Assembly: GCA_012797575.1 (NCBI GenBank)
Contig: JAAZOW010000095.1
Location: forward strand, 1-9,773
Direction: 5' to 3'
Source of the DNA: Methanomicrobiales archaeon
Lineage (GTDB): Archaea > Halobacteriota > Methanomicrobia > Methanomicrobiales > Methanoculleaceae
Length of the DNA stretch: 9,773 bases
Shown here: piece by piece, positions 6,291 to 9,773 of the stretch
Layout: each line of letters starts with the position of its first letter
How positions within the stretch are numbered: position 1 is the stretch's first letter
Position numbers and translations under genes: made by a program
The notes under the pieces: generated by a model
The model's input: only the letters and a program-made list of their open reading frames with translations
Database searches by the model: none
What the model was told of the DNA's origin: nothing

Positions 6291-7226
6291 ATGACCTTTG
6301 AGTATGGAGATGCGGTGCAACAGGCACGGGTCCGCCCCGGCATGACGGTCGGCGAACTCGTGGATGAGCTGGGAAAGGCCGGAGCCTACAACGGAGGATC
6401 CCTGTGGCAGGCGGTGAACATCTACGAGCGGATGCTCCGCGACGAGGAGGCGCTGAAGTTCTTCGGCCTCTCGGGCGCCATGGTGCCCGGCGGCATGGGT
6501 GGTATCGTCGCCGACCTCATCAGGCGGGGGCACATCGATGTGCTGGTCTCGACCGGGGCAAACCTCACCCACGACATCATCGAAGCAATCGGTTGCCACC
6601 ACTACCATGGGGCAAGCGATCTCTCTGATGCTGAACTCTGCGAGGAGGGGATCAACCGGATCTATGATATCTACCTCCCCGATGAGGCGTTCATCCGGTT
6701 TGAGGAGTTTATGCAAGGTGTCTACTCATCGCTCCCGGAAGGCCCGGCGATCTCGATCTCAGGCCTCCTTGTGAGGATCGGGGAGGGTCTAACCTCCGGG
6801 ATCCTCTCTGAGGCGGCAAAAGCCGGGGTGCCGATCTACTGCCCTGCCATACAGGACTCCATGATCGGGCTGCAGTACTGGCTTTTCTCCCAGACGAGCA
6901 AGGTCGTCGTCAGCGCCTTTGGAGACATGCACGAACTCCTCGACCGGTGCTTTGAGGCTGACCGGGCCGGGGCCATATTCGTGGGTGGCGGCGTCCCGAA
7001 AAACTACATCCTGCAGAGCAAGCTGATGACCGAGAGCGGGTTTGACTACGCGGTGCAGCTCACCGGCGATCGGCCTGATCTCGGGGGGCTCTCGGGCGCG
7101 ACGCTCGATGAGGCCCGTTCATGGGGCAAGCTCACCGGGGAGGCCCAGGCGGTGACGGTCTATGGTGATGCGACCATCAATCTCCCGGTGCTCGTGGCCG
7201 CAACCCTCGAGAGGCTGGAAGGATGA
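6291..7226 (+). CDS. dys: Deoxyhypusine synthase family protein
   Basis: Expected role: transfer of an aminobutyl group to a lysine of initiation factor aIF5A, using NAD and a polyamine, the first step of hypusine formation. Family blocks are clear: RPGMTVGELV (15-24), GAYNGGSL (31-38), GLSGAMVPGG (59-68), VSTGANLTHDIIEAIG (86-101), HHYHG (103-107), GINRIYD (120-126), GGGVPKN (232-238) and DEARSWGK (273-280). Lys280 matches the catalytic lysine (human K329). Length is 311 against about 369 in human, mostly a shorter N-terminus. Odd points: Asn238 sits where human has His288, and GGLSGA replaces GSDSGA so Asp316 becomes Leu267. The substrate may therefore not be spermidine; agmatine use or homospermidine formation are alternatives. 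ATG 6291 has weak GGTG 4 nt upstream. The gene overlaps pyrF by 4 bp (ATGA), so the two are co-transcribed. No clear TATA box lies directly upstream. Confidence 0.9.
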   Translation: MTFEYGDAVQQARVRPGMTVGELVDELGKAGAYNGGSLWQAVNIYERMLRDEEALKFFGLSGAMVPGGMGGIVADLIRRGHIDVLVSTGANLTHDIIEAIGCHHYHGASDLSDAELCEEGINRIYDIYLPDEAFIRFEEFMQGVYSSLPEGPAISISGLLVRIGEGLTSGILSEAAKAGVPIYCPAIQDSMIGLQYWLFSQTSKVVVSAFGDMHELLDRCFEADRAGAIFVGGGVPKNYILQSKLMTESGFDYAVQLTGDRPDLGGLSGATLDEARSWGKLTGEAQAVTVYGDATINLPVLVAATLERLEG

Positions 7227-7861
7227 CCGAGCTCATTCTCGCCCTGGACCTGCTCGACCGGGGGCAGGCATGCTTGGTTGCGGAGTCCTGCGCGCAGTAC
7301 ATCGATGCGATCAAGATCGGCTACCCGCTCGTCCTCAGAACGGGCCTATCCATCACAGAAGATCTCGCAGGGCTCGGCCTCCCGCTCATCGCCGACTTCA
7401 AGGTCGCGGATATACCGAACACCAACCGCCTCATAACGGAAGCGGTTTTTTCGGCCGGGTTTGATGCCATCATCGCCCACGGGTTCGTGGGGGCCGATGC
7501 GGCCCGGGCCTGCGTCGAGGCGGCGCACAACCACGACGGTGCCGCCTATATCGTCGCCGAGATGAGCCATCCTGGAGCGGTCGAGTTCTTCCACGGGGGC
7601 GTGGCCGAGCGGCTGGCGGCGCTTGCCGTCTCCTGCCGGGCTGACGGCATCATAGCCCCCGCCACCCGCCCCGACCGCATCGATAGGCTCCGTGATATCG
7701 TCGGAGAAAAGACGATCTACTCCCCCGGTGTGGGGGTACAGGGCGGGGACCTCGACGCGGTGGCGCGCCTGGTCGACGGGGTCATCGTGGGCAGGAGTAT
7801 CTACGAGGCGGAGGACCCTGCGGCTGAGGCCAGACGCCTCTTCTCCCGCCTCCGCCGATGA
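7223..7861 (+). CDS. pyrF: Orotidine 5'-phosphate decarboxylase
   Basis: Decarboxylates OMP to UMP, the last step of de novo pyrimidine synthesis, in the cytosol as a dimer. The 212-residue (beta/alpha)8 barrel has the usual archaeal length. Catalytic residues are visible: Asp9 in LALDLLD, Lys31 in AIKIGYP, and the charged network D58-x-K60-x2-D63 in LIADFKVADIPNTN. The phosphate-binding end is intact: SPGVGVQGGDL, then VDGVIVGRSIYEAEDP near the C-terminus. It starts inside the dys stop codon (ATGA), implying translational coupling. No T run follows the stop; the next gene has its own TATA box 77 bp downstream. Nothing odd is seen in the protein. Confidence 0.96.
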   Translation: MTELILALDLLDRGQACLVAESCAQYIDAIKIGYPLVLRTGLSITEDLAGLGLPLIADFKVADIPNTNRLITEAVFSAGFDAIIAHGFVGADAARACVEAAHNHDGAAYIVAEMSHPGAVEFFHGGVAERLAALAVSCRADGIIAPATRPDRIDRLRDIVGEKTIYSPGVGVQGGDLDAVARLVDGVIVGRSIYEAEDPAAEARRLFSRLRR

Positions 7862-7937
7862 TGACCTCTCCGTTCCGATCCCCCGGGACATGACGAACCC
7901 TATGAGTGATCTGAGGCGGCTACGCCCCATTCCCTAT

Positions 7938-7945
7938 CTTAATAT
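7938..7945 (+). promoter_or_regulatory. TATA box of the NrdD-tail/cbiZ pair
   Basis: CTTAATAT lies in the pyrF-downstream gap of 107 bp, with its centre 27 bp before ATG 7969, so the predicted transcript starts at or next to the start codon (leaderless). This fits the absence of a strong ribosome site there. The remainder of the gap (7862-7930) shows no feature I can support. Confidence 0.55.
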
Positions 7946-7968
7946 GTTCTTCTGCAGATACTGGTATC

Positions 7969-8331
7969 ATGAACTGGAGTCCAGAGCAGCAGAGATTGGC
8001 GGAGAAGTACCGGAGTCTCGATGAGATCCCCGTGGAAGAACGCCGGTACAAGTGCCACACGTGCCACTTTGTCGTGGACGAGGCGCCCTGCCCTCACTGC
8101 GGTGAGACCGCACTTGAGATCATGTGCCCGCTCGACCACTGTGACTGCCACCACTCCATCGTCGAGAGTATCGAGTACTGTCCACTCTGCGGCCACGCTG
8201 TCTGCCCTGAGTGCGGGAGTCACGACGTCATGCAGATCAGCAGGGTCACGGGGTACCTCCAGGACGTCGCGGGCTGGAACGCGGGCAAACAACAGGAACT
8301 GAAGGATAGAACCCGTTATTCTGCCGTATGA
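7969..8331 (+). CDS. Stand-alone zinc and glycyl-radical tail of class III ribonucleotide reductase (NrdD C-terminus-like)
   Basis: This 120-residue protein ends like full-length NrdD (about 600-700 residues) but lacks the catalytic barrel. The tail CPLCGHAVCPECGSHD (71-86), ISRVTGY (90-96), then WNAGKQQELKDRTRY (103-117), matches the C-terminal zinc site and radical loop of anaerobic ribonucleoside-triphosphate reductase. Gly95 in RVTGY is the expected radical glycine (E. coli RVCGY). Zinc ligands would be C71, C74, C79 and C82. A second CxxC pair (C29/C32 and C41/C44) and a CPLDHCDCHH segment (53-62) precede it, giving 11 Cys in all. Own start ATG and TATA box, no upstream in-frame remnant of the barrel, and intact reading frame suggest a real small protein rather than a fragment. 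It may serve a barrel subunit encoded elsewhere or act as a zinc protein. It overlaps cbiZ by 4 bp (ATGA). Confidence 0.8.
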   Translation: MNWSPEQQRLAEKYRSLDEIPVEERRYKCHTCHFVVDEAPCPHCGETALEIMCPLDHCDCHHSIVESIEYCPLCGHAVCPECGSHDVMQISRVTGYLQDVAGWNAGKQQELKDRTRYSAV

Positions 8332-9227
8332 GATATTTCGTCAGGAATGACACTCTCTTCATCCGCGGCAGGTTCCGGGCTGCCAGCACCGGTATCGATG
8401 GCGGTATCGCTGATACCACCACGATCCTGAACAGCACCGTGCCGCGCGACTTTGATGGCGACCCTCAGCGCCACCTCGAGCTCCTGACCGCCCGGCACGG
8501 CCTCTTTCAGAAACATTTTGGACTCCTGACGGCCGTCTCGATGCGCCACCTCTGCGTCCTCCAGTATGACTTCGTCACGGTCTTCATCACGGCAGGGGTG
8601 ACCAACCCGACACGCTCCCATCCCGATCCCGATCTGGGAGCTCCGCATACCATCAACATCATCGTCCACAGCCGCGAGGGTATGAGCGATGCGGCGCTCC
8701 TCGAGACGATCATAACAGTGACCGGGGCAAAGGCTCAGGCGCTCCGCGATCTCGGGTATGATTTTTCCGGCACCACCACCGACGCGGTCGTCGCTGCCTG
8801 CGAACGTGGCGCCCCCGGTGCGCACACCTATGCCGGGACGTTGACCGCGATCGGGCGCCGGGTCCATGCGGCCGTGTTGCACGGCATCCCGGAGGCGCTT
8901 GCGCGGCATCAGGGGCGCACCAGCCGAAGCGACCCTTCGTTCTTCATCTACAGCCGCTACGGCGGGAAGCACTGGGTGGAGTGGCAGAAGGACGGTTGTC
9001 CTTACTATCCCTGTCACTTCCCGGATCAGCGGTGCGACTACTGTTACTGTCCCTGCTATCCCTGCGCCGACGAGGAGCTCGGGGAGTGGGTCGAGAGCTC
9101 AAGCGGCGGCAAGATCTGGGGTTGTGCCGGATGTACGCTCCTGCATCTCCCGGAAGTTGCAGATTATGTGAAAAGAAATCCCGAGGCAACCCTTGCTGAG
9201 CTCAAGCGCCTCCGGGATCGGTTGTAG
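8328..9227 (+). CDS. cbiZ: Adenosylcobinamide amidohydrolase CbiZ with Cys-rich C-terminal extension
   Basis: CbiZ cleaves the aminopropanol side chain of adenosylcobinamide to adenosylcobyric acid, which lets archaea salvage corrinoids back into B12 synthesis. The CbiZ domain covers about residues 20-195: GIDGGIADTTTILNSTVPRD (22-41), DFDGDP (41-46), FITAGVTNPT (86-95), HTINIIV (107-113), the block TGAKAQALRDLG (132-143), SGTTTDAVVAA (147-157) and YAGTLTAIG (168-176). Cobamide-family features are intact. An extra C-terminal domain (about 205-299) has nine Cys (224, 229, 236, 239, 241, 243, 246, 266, 269) in the pattern CPYYPC...RCDYCYCPCYPC...GCAGCTLLHLPE, which could bind zinc or an iron-sulfur cluster. 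No membrane segment or signal is seen. Start ATG 8328 sits in the ATGA overlap with the preceding gene. The stop is 16 bp from the convergent DUF1858 gene. Confidence 0.92.
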   Translation: MRYFVRNDTLFIRGRFRAASTGIDGGIADTTTILNSTVPRDFDGDPQRHLELLTARHGLFQKHFGLLTAVSMRHLCVLQYDFVTVFITAGVTNPTRSHPDPDLGAPHTINIIVHSREGMSDAALLETIITVTGAKAQALRDLGYDFSGTTTDAVVAACERGAPGAHTYAGTLTAIGRRVHAAVLHGIPEALARHQGRTSRSDPSFFIYSRYGGKHWVEWQKDGCPYYPCHFPDQRCDYCYCPCYPCADEELGEWVESSSGGKIWGCAGCTLLHLPEVADYVKRNPEATLAELKRLRDRL

Positions 9228-9243
9228 ACTCTTCTGTCGTGAT

Positions 9244-9438
9244 TCAGGCCTCGGCAACGCCAAGGGCTGAGAGCAATTCTCCGAGGGGGATACCGTGGAC
9301 CTGAGCGGCTTCCCGAATCGTCTCGCTGTTTGCGATGGCACAGCCAAGGCAACCCATCCCGAACCGGAAGAGTACCTGTGCCGACTCGGGCTTCTCCCTG
9401 AGGAGTTCTGCGATTGTACTGTCCGCGTTCAATGCCAT
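9244..9438 (-). CDS. DUF1858 small CxxC protein
   Basis: Small soluble protein of 64 residues consisting almost wholly of a DUF1858 domain: MALNADSTIAELLREKPE at the start, then QVLFRFGMGCLGCAIAN with C30-x2-C33, then ETIREAAQVHGIPLGELLSAL. DUF1858 proteins are about 60-70 residues, often linked to hybrid-cluster or redox proteins; the exact function is not known and the CxxC suggests metal or redox chemistry. I choose ATG 9438 because the TATA box centred near 9465 would start transcription at about 9439, making it leaderless. ATG 9444 (two residues longer, MGMALN) is the alternative if initiation is slightly upstream. Convergent with cbiZ across only 16 bp. Confidence 0.88.
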   Translation of the reverse strand: MALNADSTIAELLREKPESAQVLFRFGMGCLGCAIANSETIREAAQVHGIPLGELLSALGVAEA

Positions 9439-9461
9439 ACCCATGACGTTGTCTCTGCCTC

Positions 9462-9469
9462 TATATATA
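9462..9469 (-). promoter_or_regulatory. TATA box of the DUF1858 gene
   Basis: TATATATA (palindromic) whose centre is about 27 bp upstream of ATG 9438 on the minus strand, giving a leaderless or near-leaderless transcript. No ribosome site is visible before either candidate ATG, consistent with that. Confidence 0.6.
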
Positions 9470-9540
9470 CATTGAAGGAGGGTGCGCGCATAACCATGAT
9501 CCGATTGTAGATCGCGGAGCAGTAGCATACCCGGTCACCC

Positions 9541-9595
9541 CTGCCATGCACGGGCAGCCCTGTTGCGGCACACACCCCGCCAATCCCGCCGCAAC
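9541..9595. other. Pair of inverted repeats in the DUF1858-RPA gap
   Basis: Two inverted repeats sit side by side: CTGCC (9541-9545) with GGCAG (9553-9557), and GTTGCGGC (9562-9569) with GCCGCAAC (9588-9595), the latter an 8-bp perfect stem with an 18-nt loop. No protein gene is credible in 9470-9697. They could be an operator, a small RNA or chance in GC-rich DNA. Confidence 0.25.
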
Positions 9596-9655
9596 GTATA
9601 CCGATTCTCAGGCCGGGCCACTCCCCGATCATCACTTTCACGCCGCACACCTAGC

Positions 9656-9663
9656 CTTAATAC
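9656..9663 (+). promoter_or_regulatory. Probable TATA box of the last gene
   Basis: CTTAATAC, with its centre about 26 bp before 9686. That start point would give a 12-nt leader holding only part of the GGAGAT ribosome site (9685-9690), so the true start may be a little upstream. The element is weaker than the others in the window. Confidence 0.35.
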
Positions 9664-9697
9664 CTGACAGTGTGAAGTGAGATTGGAGATGTAAGTC

Positions 9698-9773
9698 ATG
9701 GAGCTATCCGAAGTAACAGAGAGAATCTCCCGTAAATTCGAATCGAAGGGTGCACAACCTGATAAGCAGAAGA
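9698..9773 (+). CDS. N-terminus of a probable replication factor A / ssDNA-binding protein, cut by the window end
   Basis: Only 25 codons are visible: MELSEVTERISRKFESKGAQ then PDKQK. The start is well supported, with GGAGAT at 9685-9690 seven nt before the ATG. From memory this amphipathic helical start resembles that of methanogen RPA-type single-stranded DNA-binding proteins, which begin with a helical segment before their OB-folds. The visible part is too short to exclude another family. If right, the protein protects single strands in replication and repair. Confidence 0.45.
   Translation, partial: MELSEVTERISRKFESKGAQPDKQK

Noticed and set aside
5999..6301. 100-codon plus-strand frame overlapping the dys start
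   Set aside because: It runs through the strongest hairpins, has no recognisable domain and overlaps the well-supported dys N-terminus in another frame.
6241..6301. ATG 6257 (MNANISPKPVYNDL) as a frameshifted dys start
   Set aside because: The frame stops at 6299, and the frame starting at 6291 already covers the conserved N-terminal block RPGMTVGELV, so no frameshift is needed.
8316..9017. 233-codon minus-strand frame opposite cbiZ
   Set aside because: Shadow of a well-supported CbiZ frame; its composition and lack of motifs do not suggest a protein.
1..9773. CRISPR array, insertion sequence or defence island
   Set aside because: No spaced direct repeats, transposase, terminal inverted repeats or defence-type proteins were seen; all confident genes are housekeeping or cofactor functions.

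Overview
The window comes from a GC-rich methanogenic euryarchaeon. Methanomicrobiales, close to Methanoculleus, is my best guess from protein content and base composition; I ran no database search. Archaeal or methanogen markers are a group II chaperonin with a Gly/Met tail, a TiaS tRNA-Ile2 agmatidine synthetase, a deoxyhypusine synthase family protein, an archaeal CbiZ, TATA-box promoters and very short leaders.

Left part, minus strand: a truncated membrane sensor histidine kinase (1-1418), a promoter and terminator gap, the thermosome subunit (1702-3369), and a COG1395-type HTH regulator (3427-4341). A 47-bp divergent promoter region separates the regulator from the plus-strand genes.

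Middle, plus strand: tiaS (4389-5630), then about 660 bp without a convincing protein gene (5631-6290), then dys (6291-7226) and pyrF (7223-7861), which overlap by 4 bp. The 660-bp gap holds a strong TATA box followed by a run of GC-rich hairpins and a hairpin plus oligo-T. It looks like a structured RNA or a long structured leader, and it is the least explained part of the window. tiaS consumes agmatine and dys belongs to a polyamine-using family, so the two flanking genes may share a polyamine theme.

Right part: a 120-residue protein that carries only the zinc and glycyl-radical tail of class III ribonucleotide reductase (7969-8331), overlapping by 4 bp a CbiZ with an extra Cys-rich tail (8328-9227). 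A small DUF1858 protein converges on it (9244-9438, minus). After a 259-bp gap, the first 25 codons of a probable replication factor A / single-stranded DNA-binding protein run off the end (9698-9773).

The window shows no IS element, CRISPR array, rRNA, recognisable tRNA or phage gene. It reads as core chromosome, with its oddities in one structured intergenic region, an orphan glycyl-radical domain and an atypical deoxyhypusine synthase.
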